DNA of 64,000 nt, from positions 6,903,537 to 6,967,536 of the forward strand of contig OX243824.1 of the NCBI GenBank assembly GCA_945859605.1. The letters run 5' to 3'. A program made the translations under genes and the position numbers. Below are positions 31,896 through 44,900 of the stretch, in pieces; position 1 is the first letter of the stretch; every line of letters starts with the position of its first letter. This DNA comes from Lumbricus rubellus. Taxonomy: Eukaryota > Annelida > Clitellata > Crassiclitellata > Lumbricidae. The notes beneath the pieces were generated by a model, which saw nothing but the letters and a program-made list of their open reading frames with translations, ran no database searches and was not told the origin of the DNA.

Positions 31896-32400
31896 GTATA
31901 GGTCCTATAATGTATGTGTGATTCTGTTCCTCGCAAACTTGTGTAAATATAGGTTTACACCTCTGCCATGGATGCACTAAAACATTTGTCCATTTGCTAA
32001 TAATTAATTATTAGGACAAACAATAATAAATAACTATTGTAATAATCGGTTGTCTTTGTTGTCATTGTTACAGGCGTTGTCAATGTTGCCTTCCACGCTC
32101 TCCTCCTCCTCTTCTTCCTCCTCATCCTTGAGACAACCCACAACATGGTCGTGAAGTTCCATCTAGTCTTCCCTCTTCCTCCTCCATCTCCATCGAAATG
32201 ACCTTCATCCAATCGCAATCACCAGCCTCCGTATCTGCCAACGACCATCAAAGCACCGCTCCATCTCGGTCTGCGCTGCCTCGGTTGCCATAGTCACCAG
32301 ACTTCATGGAAGCTGGAACTGAACTGCGATGCAATTATATCGGACAGTAGCGAAACTATAGCCTAATAGCGACTACATGGAGTAAAACCTGTTCTTATAA
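31896..32400. other. Unique intergenic stretch
   Basis: Includes a (TCC/TTC)n segment at 32095-32130. I see no gene. Confidence 0.4.
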
Positions 32401-32404
32401 TTAT

Positions 32405-32530
32405 GCGTGCTGCTGCTTAACGACAATGCGACAATGTGTCATAACAAAAGATGATTAGTGTCGCCTCCTCCTTTCTCCAGGCTTGGGACTGGCACTGGCA
32501 GAGTGCGATCAACGGCGGAGTATAAACCTG
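32405..32530 (+). repeat. Interspersed repeat D copy
   Basis: Clear copy: GCTTAACGACAATG, GTCATAACAAAAGATGATTA, GTGTCGCCTCCTCCTTTCTC, CAGGCTTGGGACTGGCAC and CAGAGTGCGATCAACGGCGG. Confidence 0.75.
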
Positions 32531-33465
32531 TTCTTACATGTCTGGGACTGGGAGGCAAATATAAGAGACTGGAACACCGAGATTTCTCTGAGCACTACAT
32601 GCAGGCATTGGAGGCATCCTGCATGAGTGGAATTCAACCACCGAATTTTTTACACTTAATTTCTAATTATGAAATGATTGAAATCTTATTCTTGACTGGT
32701 CGCCTCGTTTCTTACTATTTTAGATTCGCTTTGCCGCTATATAAGACTGTGATAGGAAAGATGCACTTGCGTACATATCAAAATAACATAATCATCGATT
32801 GCTTCATTTTTAAAAAAAAAATCAATAAAGAATGAGGTTTGATATTATGTTGAAATTCTAAATCCTTTCAAGTTTCAACCGTTATCAAATGGTCCAAACC
32901 CTACACTCCTTCCCCCACCTGTTGAACTCCTAATCCACGCTAGCCTATGCAAGGTAGGCCTACGTTTACGCTAGTACGGGCATTAGGCTTATAACACCTG
33001 GATTATAGAGAGCGCAACAAATTATCTAATTTATATTTCGCAGAGTCAACCGCCTGTGAAGCTTGAAGTCGCTAACCGAATAAAAAAAGCAGGCTTAATA
33101 GGTCTGTTGAAATTTAGCAGACAGTATAAAGGCAACCTCTTCAAGTTTACATGTATAACTTTTTCCCCTTCGTGTGTTTGCATTCGCGCGGATAAAGAGA
33201 CAATAAACGTTGTGTGGATTACACGAAAGAAGTGATCATTAAAATACTACAAAGCGAACGATAAACTCTAAAAGATGGCAAGACAATAATATTATAGGCC
33301 TAGGGAGCTAGCTATGCGCCCAAACTGTATAGGTCTGTGCTTGTTCAAGATAATGTAACAAATGTACATAATATTTGCAACTAGGCCTACTATAGGCTAT
33401 AAAATACTAGATTATTGACCTTCTTACTATCCCGCAGACGTAGCCTCACGTAGGCCTAGGCCCTA
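32531..33465. other. Unique intergenic stretch rich in TAGGCCTA
   Basis: The frame beginning at 32458 runs out of the repeat and has no domain. TAGGCCTA occurs at about 32954, 33296, 33383 and 33450. Confidence 0.45.
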
Positions 33466-33473
33466 CCCCCACC

Positions 33474-35403
33474 CAGTGGCGGTTCTAGACTTTCTGAACT
33501 GGGGGGGCTAAAAGTTGCATTTGCCCCTCCCTCCCCAAGGTCTATATCTTGATACTGCTGAGTCTATTGACCCCCGGTTGCCCGTTGCAGCATTCTGTTG
33601 ACATGAAAATTAATATTAGGCTATCAGGCTGACATTCCCTAGGCCTAAATAAAATGATTTATGAATTACAAATGAATTTAAGGAATTAAAGAATAAATAA
33701 ATTTATAGCATAATTTTTTGTCAGACAGTAGGCTAAAGTACAGGTTGCATAAAAAAGACATAAAAAAAATTTAAAACGCGAAAAAAAATGAAGAATAAAA
33801 TGGGGTTTTCTAGAAAACCATTAATAAAAGCACTAAAACGACTGTTTACAACAGTTACTGCACTTTAACACATAATATTTATTTTTGTTACAGCACACGA
33901 ATTTCACGCATTTTAAACTGATGTATGGATGTACCGTTGCTATCTTGTGACTATAGGGTCTGCTCAGATGCATATCATCACAGTCTTAAAGCTGTTCTTA
34001 TCAGCTTGGGTCGGGAGCGCTCCTGAGTAGTAACCTTGACGGGAGCTATATAAATCTTCATAGTGCATCTTAGAAGAACAACGAGATATATATTTGAAAT
34101 ATATTATATATCTTTAAATGCACCATCATGATTGTCAAAACTAAAATAAACTTTGACGTGCAGAGAAGACGGTATGCTACCAGACTTGCGGCACTTGCCC
34201 CTAAACAGAAGTTCAGAGGTCATGCACTACTAAGCATGCCTATGAATGCCATTCTCAAGTTAGAAGTTTTGAGCCCGCACATGGGATCAAAGAGGTCACT
34301 TGACCCTGAAAAGTTACACCATTTAACTTCTACCTTTGCTGTCATTACATTACATTTTTTTGTTATAAAAAGCAACTTTTTAGCCAGAAAGCACTTAATA
34401 ATACCAATAACACATAATGAAACTGAGGAATATTATTAACAATTAGTTAGAATAAAACTTAGAAACCTTTCTGGAAAATGCTCACGTTCTTAATTTCTTG
34501 TTTTACATTTTTCAAGCTCGTGCTAGAAATCTAACAGTGACCATTCATTGTGTTTGCCAATTGCCCCTCCAGTTTACATACCTGATAGGATTATCAATGC
34601 TGTCGACAACTTCATCATTAGCCTAACTCTTCAGCTTTTCTCTTTTTGTTCTCACAATGAGAATGAATTCATTCATTTATAATAATGAACATATTATGTG
34701 CGTGCTCCAAACGGATTCAGTACACACTCTTCAGTGTACACAATTGCACATAAATGATTATACACCGTGTACACGGTACTGAGACCTAGCCTGCCTTCCT
34801 TGTCTGGCTATCCATGCTGCTGATACTGGCGCACCCATGGCCTGCTGGGTGCTGCCCTCCCCCGCTGTCTTCCTCTGCTAATGAAGCTGGCATCACCCCA
34901 GTATACAAGGTCATCAGGTGCTGGGGAATGGCTCAATCCACGACCCTTCTTCAGGTCGTGCCTAATCTCGGCCGCTCAAGAAGTTATCTGTTCATCACTT
35001 TAATCTTCTTGAACACCCATGGGTCATCTTAGTCACAGGGCAGCTATTAGTAGAGATATACATGTGCCATCACTTTGAGTGGAGCAACAGGAATACATGG
35101 AATCTGTGATATTGCCATGTAGCCTATGTTACTGGACCCAAGCTTTACAGAGCAGCATCAGCGAAACATGTAGCAGATGAAAATCATTCAAGTCACTTGA
35201 TCTATGGAAAGTGCCCTTAAAAGGGATTGGAAGGCCTTGTTACCAACAGGCAATGTATTGTTTAACTAAGTTAGTTAAACTAACCAAACGTTAAACTGGG
35301 GGGGGCTAAAATGTGCATAGGGGGGCTAGGAAAATCTAGGGGGGCTAACTTTCCATCTGGGGGGGCTATAGCCCCCCCAGCCCCCCCGGTAGAACCGCCA
35401 CTG
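33474..35403. mobile_element. Non-autonomous hAT element, CAGTGGCGGTTCTA termini
   Basis: Ends CAGTGGCGGTTCTA and TAGAACCGCCACTG, with a perfect 8-bp duplication CCCCCACC (33466-33473 and 35404-35411). GGGGGGGCTA-type runs lie inside both ends. A 103-codon frame at 34128-34439 lies inside. It has no transposase motif that I can recognise, so the 1,930-bp element is probably a deletion derivative. Confidence 0.88.
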
Positions 35404-35411
35404 CCCCCACC

Positions 35412-35937
35412 CATCATGAGTTATCTATATAGGGCCATTATAGGCCTTATGCGAGTTAAGCCCTAGCATATTGTAAACCAGGATGTCTAGGATTGTCATC
35501 GAATTAGGCCTACGAGAGAACAAAGCACAAAGTCGTTCAGAAATTGAATTATCAGACCTACTTTAGTCCTCTTCAGAAGTGAATTATTACGCTGTCCAAT
35601 TATAAGATAATTAGTAATTGAGAAACGACACTCAACATGAAATGTTCAATAGGCTGCGTAGCCTACTTGTTTGACTATAATAGACTATCGGTCTATCTAG
35701 AGAGGCTTGTGGGCCTTAAGTTAGTCATCGAGTGAGGAGGAAGAGAAGTAGGCCTATAGGTCGATGGCCCCTCATACATATATTATCAAGTCTACAGCCC
35801 TGCACTGACATGGGACCTAGGCCTATAATGTATGTTCATGCGTGGCAGGCTATAGGCAGCTCGGTATAGGCACAGCTTTGCGTAATCTTCGTATATAGGC
35901 AAGCTATATAGGCACTAATAGGCCTATATATATTTTT
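35412..35937. other. Unique stretch rich in TAGGCCTA
   Basis: TAGGCCTA at about 35506, 35751, 35816 and 35921. No gene. Confidence 0.5.
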
Positions 35938-36035
35938 TGCTAGTTTTAACTGTACAGAAGTGCTTCTACAACTGCACAAATCCATTTAGAACTGCACATT
36001 TTGTGTACAACTGCATGTTAAAAAAAGCCCTGGGG
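35938..36035 (-). mobile_element. Truncated MITE, CAGGGC-TTTTTAACGTGCAG family
   Basis: Inverted half copy: TTTTAACTGTACAGAAGTGC, CTACAACTGCACAAATCC and TTAAAAAAAGCCCTG match the body and one end of the element at 41459. Confidence 0.75.
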
Positions 36036-36130
36036 GAGAGACCTGCTACTCGTATAAAGGGGACAAAGTTCAGCCACCTCGTTCGTTGTTACATGTTTAA
36101 CGACACTGCCATGTCAAATATGATTATAGC
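36036..36130 (+). repeat. Interspersed repeat D fragment
   Basis: TTACATGTTTAACGACACTG followed by CCATGTCAAATATGATTA matches 23622-23660. Confidence 0.65.
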
Positions 36131-36135
36131 GTTGC

Positions 36136-36358
36136 TACGCCATTTAGGTCCCCGTGGACGGACCGTGGTAGCCCGAGATTTTGAATCTCCAAAATAGCCA
36201 CCTTCGGGAAGCGAACCGCGGCCCGCACGCTCTCTTTCACAGAGTCGCCAAAATACGTGCGGCCAGCGCTCTCACCGATGTAGCTAAGCGAGCCAGCAGA
36301 GGCGTTCAGCCACCTTGCCAACCAGTACAGACATTGCTTCGTGGTTTCTGATCCACTT
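36136..36358 (-). mobile_element. Possible second tRNA-derived SINE
   Basis: On the minus strand GGCTCGCTTAGCTACATCGG then TGAGAGC resembles a tRNA D-arm/A box, and GCGGTTCGCTTCCCG about 55 bp later resembles a B box. The rest is unlike family A. Only one copy is visible, so family status is uncertain. Confidence 0.4.
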
Positions 36359-36425
36359 GCGCTACCTAGCGAATGCGACTACAACGAGCAGTGTGCTCGT
36401 TGTAGTCGCATTCGCTAGGTGGCGC
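36359..36425. repeat. Near-perfect 32-bp inverted repeat with 3-bp loop
   Basis: Arms 36359-36390 and 36394-36425 are reverse complements with a single mismatch, separated by GTG. The core of the left arm is TAGCGAATGCGACTACAACG. As RNA this would be a 32-bp stem; as DNA, a cruciform. It sits at the 5' end of the SINE-like segment. Confidence 0.9.
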
Positions 36426-36469
36426 ATGTAGACGGGTAGATCTGACGGCCTGGACTGACTCCTGGAATC

Positions 36470-36740
36470 ACTGCCGCTTTGGCAGTGCCAGCCCCAAGCC
36501 TGCAGTAAGGAGAAGGGTGATGCTAACCCTCCTGGATAGGCCTATATGATACAGCGTTGTTAAACAGCAAATAGGACTGACCCAAAGTCCTCAAAAAATG
36601 AAGCTCCGAAAAGAGATTTTTATTTTAGGGACAATCGTAGCCTACTTTAGCAGTGCCAGTCCCAAGCCTGGAGAAAGGAGGAGGCGACACTGGTCATTCG
36701 TAATATGACGCAATGTCTTTAAACAGCAGCAAACAGCGGG
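36470..36740 (-). repeat. Two inverted interspersed repeat D copies
   Basis: Copies at 36480-36570 (GGCAGTGCCAGCCCCAAGCC, GGGTGATGCTAACC) and 36648-36735 (CAGTGCCAGTCCCAAGCC, GGAGGCGACACTGGTC). Both are in minus orientation. Confidence 0.75.
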
Positions 36741-37060
36741 AAGTCGCTTTGCATACTGGTCATGGTCTTACTTGAAAGAACTGTAGGCTATCATCTCGGA
36801 CTAGCATAAAAATGCGTTATTTTCAAAGTTTTTTATTAATCGAACAACAAGTTGTTACCTACAAAAGTTTATTGCATGCATAAAATGTTCAAGCACAGAA
36901 AACTGCTATTATAAAGCTCTGTCTTTGGGTTACGAGATCAAGAACAGTCTTACGCAGATAACATCTCGAAAAATGAATTTATTTTCCACAGGTTAATTAA
37001 TTTTTTGGACTATATCAGAACATATGTCATAACAAATCATGTTGTAACGAGTCGTTGGTG
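36741..37060. other. Unique AT-rich stretch
   Basis: No ORF, terminal repeat or tandem repeat found. Confidence 0.4.
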
Positions 37061-37069
37061 CACACGCAC

Positions 37070-37620
37070 ATATAAACACCAAAACACACACAAACACCAA
37101 AACACACACAAACACCTACCTACACACACACACACCTAAACACACACACACCTAAACACACACACACCTAAACACACACACACACACACAGTACACACAC
37201 AAACACCTACACAATACACACACAAACAAACACCTACACAGTACACACACAAACAAACACCTACACAGTACACTCACAAACAAACACCTACACAGTACAC
37301 TCACAAACAAACACCTACACAGTACACACACAACAGTACACACACAAACAAACACCTACACAGTACACACACAAACAAACACCTACACAGTACACACACA
37401 AACAAACACCTACACAGTACACACACAAACAAACACCTACACAGTACACACACAACAGTACACCCACAAACAAACACCTACACAGTACACACACATACAA
37501 ACACCTACACAGTACACACACAAACAAACACCTACACAGTACACACACAAACAAACACCTAAAGAGTACATACACATACACATACACATGCATAGACAAA
37601 CAAACACACACACATTTTGT
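37070..37620. repeat. CA-rich minisatellite, about 29-bp unit
   Basis: After (CACACA CCTAAA)n at 37110-37170, a unit built from ACAAACAAACACCTACACAG and TACACAC repeats about 14 times with small indels. It ends in TACACATACACATG. The Cys/Val/Phe frames on the minus strand are artefacts. Confidence 0.93.
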
Positions 37621-38335
37621 TTTAATAAAATGCAAAACACTTCAAAGATATCTCAATATAACATTTGCTGCCAACTTATCTAACTACTAAATAGTGCTGC
37701 GAGAAACAGAAACAATGGCAGAAGCCAATCACTAAAAAATTCTAGAAATACAAATAAATTCCTGCCATTCACAATAAGAAATCTGAAATCCACGAGATGC
37801 TGAACAGTAAAAAACAAAACAAAAGTCTCCAATCAAATGCATATTTTTCGTAATCGTAAACTCCTAATATCTAAAGCGCCTCTATAAAGCCAAGCGAGGG
37901 GCACCGGCTTATTCACGAGCGCTGCGTTGAGTCAAAAGGGTTGTCCATAAGAGTAGTCCATGGTGGTCCGGGTCGAGTTTCCGTAGGATCAGAGGGGTAG
38001 TTTGACGATGTTACATCAACATATACATATAAGCATTTTGTCAACCATCTTTAACTAACCAATAATCATAATTATGTGCATGCCAAATTCGTATTCCAGT
38101 GCAACATACCATTTTGAATATTTTCAATATATAAAAAGAATAATAATAGAAATATAACTACTATGAAAACCCTGACAGCGATTCCGAAATAGTTGCTAGA
38201 AAAGGTGAAAAGTTAAAAACCACAACAACCTCAAAAGAGCAAAGGCACTTAATTGTCTGTAGCGTAGAATGCACAATTCACTGTGAAGATAAAGCATAAG
38301 GATTTATACATATTCTAACAATGTGAAATCTACGT
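37621..38335. other. Intergenic stretch with dispersed repeat copy
   Basis: 37886-37970 matches 8825-8910 (GGCACCGGCTTATTCACGAG). The rest is unique; no gene supported. Confidence 0.5.
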
Positions 38336-38339
38336 CTGC

Positions 38340-38650
38340 AGTGGCAGAAGAATAATAACGTGCTGAAGAATGCGAAGAAGAAAGCCAAGAAGGCGAAGAA
38401 GAGAAATGGAAAGGTAAATACAACAAAGAAGAATGTGGAAAGAAGACGAATGCGAAGAAGAAGAATGCGAAAGAGAAGAGAAGGAAGAGGAGGTGGAAGA
38501 AGAATACTGCGAAGAAAAAAGAATTAGAAGAATGTAAAGAAAATGCAAAGAAGAGAAATTTGAAGAAGAGGAAAAGGAAGAAAAGAAGACTAATGTGATA
38601 AAAAAAATAAGAAGAATGTAAAGAAGCACTTGAAGCAGAATGAGGATATA
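38340..38650. repeat. AAGAAG-rich low-complexity tract
   Basis: Purine-rich GAAGAA/TGCGAAGAAGAA words. The hydrophobic frames on the minus strand are artefacts of composition. Confidence 0.85.
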
Positions 38651-38917
38651 AAGATGAAAAACAACCCGTTGAGCAAGCCATGAAGCAGTCATGGGTACGA
38701 AACATTAGCAACTGCATTTTCTTAGACTAAGCATAAATAGGCTCGGAAGCAAGTCCTCTCCCTTGCCATGTCATCTTCCCACCAACTACATACAGTCAGT
38801 GCACTCATTATAGCGGAATTGGCAGAGGGAGAGGGGAAGGCAGATGTAGCAGAAATCTCGAACGAAATAACTCAAGAGATGAACTGTAAAAATCCACTGC
38901 TACGAAAACAAAACTTC

Positions 38918-41900
38918 TCAACAAACACAATCATCACCGGAAACTATTGTAGTCTCCTCAATCGTCTCTCGTTTTTCCGATCCTACAAAAATAAAAACAA
39001 AGAATTAAAATATAAAAAAATAAACTGCTCTTCCCGTCAACTATATTATAATGTTTCTAGCTCTATCAAACAATTATATAATTATTATGGCAACACAAAT
39101 CAGAAGATAACTCTTCATCAGCCTATATGACACTAAACGATAAATCATGATGAAGCAGAATATGACACCAGTTAGCAAAACTGAGTACATCGGCCGTGCA
39201 CTATTGGTGGGCATGGCTTAAAGTGTGGCAGAACGGTCATGGACAGCGTCCTGGCACTTATTTTCAAATCTCTATGCCATCCTGCCACTTATTTGGCAAG
39301 CACACCTAAAAATGTATGGGGTGTCCTGGCACTTCTTTTGGAAAGGTAAGGGGCGTCCTGGCACTTCTTTTGGAAAGGTAAGGGGCGTCTTGGCACTTCT
39401 TTTTTTACACTTTTAGCACTGTTGGTGGGAAAATCAGACGGTGAGGGAGAGGACTTGCTTGAACACCCCCGAAATGAAAAATGTAAAAAATGATATAATG
39501 CATTTACTAGCACATAATGTTAAAACCATAAAAACACCCCCAAAATCAAAAATTGTAAAAAAATAATAGAATGCATTCACAAGCACATAATGAAAAAAAC
39601 ATGAAATTAAGCGAAAAATGGTAAGAAAGCCGTTTCCGGCGACCATTTTAAGGTCGTCAGAAATTTTGACGGCTAAAAAAGGTCATCAGAAATTTTCCCC
39701 AAAACACCCCCCAAAATCAAATCCTGGCTACAGTCTTGATACCCATGGCTGTGTCTGCCACGAGCTTAAAAAAAAGAACTGAAGTTAATTTAATTGTTTC
39801 AAGAAAAAAGCTGCCTCAAATGTCTTACCAAAGAAGACCTCGTGGTCCACGGGATAATAACCATTTTCAGCCTTTTTCATAGCGCACAGCTGAAGACTTT
39901 GTATCGGCTGTGAACCAAAATTATCATCCTTCTGATCGGCGTAGAAGTCTGCATCGATCCTCTTGACTCCTGAAACAATTTATTTATTAATATTATCATC
40001 ATTGTCATTATCGTCATCATCACCACAACCCCCCACCATTATACCACGACCACCACCACCACCATGACCACCACCACACCACACCACCACCACCAACTTA
40101 ACACCACACCATACCACCACCATGACCACACCATACCACCACCATCTTAACAACACACCACCACCATTATACCCCGACCACCATGACCACCACCATGACC
40201 ACCACCACACCACATATACCACACCACCACCACACCATTGTAATTGTAATTGTAATTGAACATTTATATAGCGCCGCTCACAGATTCAGTAGCGCACCAT
40301 ACCACACCACCACCACCATCTTAACACCACACCACCACCACCACCGCCACCACCATCTTAACACCACACCACCACCATCTTAACACCACACCATACCATA
40401 CCACACCACCACCACCATGACCACCACCACACCCCACCATACCACCACCACCACCACCATCTTAAAACCACACCATACCACACCACCACCACCACACCAT
40501 ACCACCACCACCACCACTACCACCACCACCACCATCTTAACACCACACAACCACCACCACCACCAAGTACACCATTTTAACTATATGAAAAATAAGTTTG
40601 GCCTAAAAAGCATCACCATTTCCCAAAGACTCAACCCTGGATACTCTACATTGCAAGGTGAGCAATTAAACAATAGGGAAACAAACATAAATAATATCAT
40701 GCCGAGAAATAGAGTACCACTAAGCAGATATCAAGCAGGGACGCTATATAAATTCCGACTGATTGATTGATTTATTGGTCGATTGATTGATTAATTTAAA
40801 AAACCTTTTTTGAAGATCCACGGACATTTCGAGAGTTTCATGATCGTCAGATGAGCCTGAAAACCTTTTGGATCGGTCGAGAACAAGTCATGCTCGGCGA
40901 AACTCTGCTTCACAGTCTCTGTAAGAAAATCAGTTATAATTAGGCATCAAGGTCACAGGTTCTAAAGTTACATGCATACAGGTATGTAGACGTGTATACA
41001 TATAGCCTTATCTATCTGTAGGCATGTATATTCGAATGCAAGCATGTACGCTAGTATGCATTTGTCAGAGTTAGGCACGATTAGTTAAATTTTGCTTATG
41101 TTTATGAGAGTTAGCTAATAAAGTTTGCACACCAATCATAATTAGAATCAGCAAAATCTTGAAGTTACCCGATTAGATTTAATGTTTGCTGCTTGTCTAA
41201 TCAATTACCTAATTAATTATAATCCAAATGATTAGCAACTGACCAGCTATGTCTTTCAGTTGATCCAGCTCTGGACCTTCCTGGATTTTCGCAAAGACGA
41301 CTTTTCCATTGAAATCACCAATCCCAACAAACGGCAGCGCGGCCAACTCCTTGCTGCGTTCCAAGACTCTTGTCCTGCACACTTCCAACGCAGCTTTTGC
41401 CCTGTGGCAACAAATCTCAAGATTATTAGCTGGAAACACAGCTCACCGGGATGCAGATCAGGGCTGTTTTTAGGGAATTTTTAAAACTGCACAACCTCTT
41501 CTTTCCCTTCCCATCCTCCATGGCATATTACTTTCAATCGCCCGACAAAGACCCTTTTTTGTTAGATTTCACTGTACAAAAGTGCTTCTACAACTGCACA
41601 AATCCATTTAGGACTGCACATTTTGTGTAGAACTGCACATTAACAAAATCCCTGGATCAGATATCGTGGGACCCAGCGTCCGATCCTCCGATTGGTTAGA
41701 GTGGGAGCCTTGTAAGGATGAGAGTTGAGGGTTCAAACTTCTTCGCCTTAAGACAATGATTACTGTGTAGGACGTGGATTGATTGATTAAAGATTCTTCG
41801 TCGTTAAATAGAGGTGTCTAATACATCATCGTGCTTTCTCTATTAATTTACCCCATGATGGACTCCCAACAGTTGTCTATATATATATATAATAATTTTA

Positions 41901-44900
41901 TATATATATAATTATATATATATATATATATATACCTTTTGCCTACAGTTTACTGAGAGGTGTTCTATCGCAGACTTAAAACCTTACTTTTCAGCCGAGG
42001 TTGATTAGTGGTGCTATATAAATCTCCAAAATGAATGAATAATAGTAATAATAAAATTGTTACTACAGTTACCGTACTACTACCACTGATAATAATAATC
42101 CGGTACAAAGGATGGTGACAAAGAAGGAGGGTGTTGACTGTAGAGCGGTACAACTCTAAACAAACCGCCAACCGCTGGTTGCAATACAGTAAATGAGCAA
42201 GTAAGGTAGTACGCCATACAGAATGAGTGAATAGCGTAACACACAGTAGCAATGCAGTATCAGATAGCTTGGTACTTGCCTTTCAATCTGCTCGTTGTCT
42301 TTAAGGTGCAACACCATAAGCGTAACGTGCAACGTCGGTAGATTCACAAGCGTTTCCTCAAGAATGTGCTTCCGTGCTACAACACTTTTCTGGACGTCTG
42401 CCAGCTTCTCATGGATCTACACAAAATATAGATCCAGCTCTGACCCATTTATTTGGGAACAGATAAAGGACTTGCAGTGCAAGTCAACTGCTGGTCTGTA
42501 GAATTTACGAAATTCAAAGCATGGTTCATTGATCATGATAGTGTACTTAGTGTAGTTATTGGTTGATATGCCGTACTGTCAGAAGACTGAAGTTCAAATG
42601 TCTTCCAGGGTAGAAATGTGATTTGAGACTTCTGCCCCACCTGTGTCCCCAGCCAACGCAGCTGAAATGAGTACACCGACTGTACACAATGGAAAAGTGA
42701 ACCAGCAAGGAAGATGACCCACCAACTCTCATAATAAGCCGAAGCCAAGAAAATGAAGTCGCCAGCAGTTAAAACCCACGGCTGCCTCTCAAGGAAAGTG
42801 CTCTTTTTCAGAAGGAAGACCGTTAAGACATAATTTTGTAACAGATTAATCTTGGTTTTGGAGCACATCATGAGTTGATACAAAAGAAGACTTTACTAAA
42901 TTATGTCTTAAAATAAATAAACTCTGACCAAAGGTATTTGTAAACTACAAGCTGTAAGCATATAGCGTCGAGCCTACTCGGTTGTTGGCCCGTCCACATG
43001 GAATGGGCTCCTGCTTGCGCTATGCTCACTACCTCGGAATAATTTGCCTGCCTTCTACCAGTTGCAGACCTATCTTTTTAGCCGTGGCTGGGCTGGGAGC
43101 GCCTCTGAGTAGACTTCTTGAAGGAACGCTATATAAGTTTTCGAAATGAATGAATGAATATTATTCCCATAATCATTGCACATAACCAATGAAAAATGAA
43201 AGTCGTTTCTTACAAACACATTTGTAAATTTCTGTTACCTCGGAATTTGTTATCTGTATCGCGATGAAATGACTCGGCTGAACTCTCCTCGGCCACTTAG
43301 TTTCCATTTCTTCATCTGACTTCTTATCCGTTTTCGGCTCCTTTTCTTTTCTTGGCTCCGTTATTTTTCTTGGCTCCTTTTCTTTTCTTGGCTCCTTTTC
43401 TTCTCTTGGCTCCTTTTCTTTTCTTGGCTCCTTTTCTTTTCTTGGCTCCTTTTCTTTTCTTGGCTTCTTTTCTTCTCTTGGCTCCTTTTCTTCTTTTGGC
43501 TCTTTTTCTTTTCTTGGCTCCTTTTCTTTTCTTGGCTCCTTTTCTTTCCTTGGCTCCTTTTCTTTCCTAGGCTTCTTTTCTTTCCCAGACTTTGGCAAGA
43601 TTTCAGTGTCTGAAATAAACCAACAATCACTAAGATTCCTTGATCTTGGCCTGTCTGCCCTCAAAATACCAACACTAAAAGTATTTACACTTCCTATCCT
43701 TATTCATTTCTGAATTCCACTTTTTATTCTAGTCTCGTTCTTAAAATAATTTTTATTTTAATTCTACTTCTGCTGAACGAATATCAAATAAATGTCATTC
43801 TAATTCAACTTCTTATTCCCGAAAATATCACTGACTAAGAAGCAACTATGCAGGTTGCCTGCTTACTTGTAACTTGCAACAGTTTTGCTGTTGCACTAAA
43901 AAATTATAAATAACTCTCTGATAATTATGTCTTCTCTCTTTCCTTCTTCCTTTCCCCTTCCTTTAAAGATGCCTAATAGATTACAACACATAATAAAATC
44001 AACCGATTTAAAATTCACAGTGGGATAAACATTAAACAATCACACAAAACTACATCGTTTTTCTACGATGATCTTTCTCCTATTAGTAGTAAAACAGTAA
44101 ACACATATTTAGGAAGAGTACAACATCCTTTCCTACCTGCTTCATTGAAATACGACATGAAGATCGTCTCCATCTCATGATGCCAGCCACTTTCAGCCTG
44201 CTGCAGCCCTTCCACAACCTCCACCATCGGCTGATCCAAGTATTCCGCAGCAAGGTCCTTGGCATCTCTTTCCACATGGCGCCTAGCCGCAAGTTCTCTC
44301 ACCTTCAGCAGAAGTTCAGAAGGCAAAACGGTCTGGTTAGAGGCAAGCTTGGCTTTGAACTGAATCAGTTTCTCCGCATATCGATTTGTAAGATGTGAAC
44401 TGGCCGAGTTTTCTTCGTTGCTCTCGACCGCGTTTTCTCTGTTGCTGTTGGTCGTATTTTTTCTGTTCCTGTATCTTGGTCTTCGTTTACCTTTGCCCCT
44501 CAGATTTGACTCAGGCAGTGTTTCATCACCAGGCACACTCGTTCTTTGACCAGTAATCTTGAGATTGGATTTGAGAATTGAATCTGATGACTTTATCTCT
44601 GCAACGCTGACTTCATTGACTTCGTCAGACACTTCTGTCACCGCGACGCTAAACTCAACGTTGTCTGCCTCTCTGCCACCGAATTCAATCACTTCATCAG
44701 CTTCTCCGGTTTCCCGACCAGTAGACTCAAGACATGCACCAGTATTTCCTACATCCACATGCAGAATGCTATTCCCTAGAATCCCTACTTCAGCAACATT
44801 TTCCATTTCAGTAGGTTCCACCAAATCCAAACAGTCTCCAGTGGAGAAACCCAAGTCTTTAGGAACACTCGAATCGCTACAGTCTTGGACTGGAGAAACA

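Noticed and set aside
34128..34439. 103-codon frame in the hAT element as a possible transposase
   Set aside because: No hAT dimerisation or catalytic motif is visible and the frame is too short.
38304..38717. Two overlapping frames of 120-137 codons rich in Phe, Leu and Ser
   Set aside because: They are the reverse translation of an AAGAAG-rich tract and overlap in different frames.
42533..42883. 116-codon hydrophobic minus-strand frame in AKAP7-like intron 2
   Set aside because: It has no splice sites that fit the phase of the surrounding exons and no family that I recognise.
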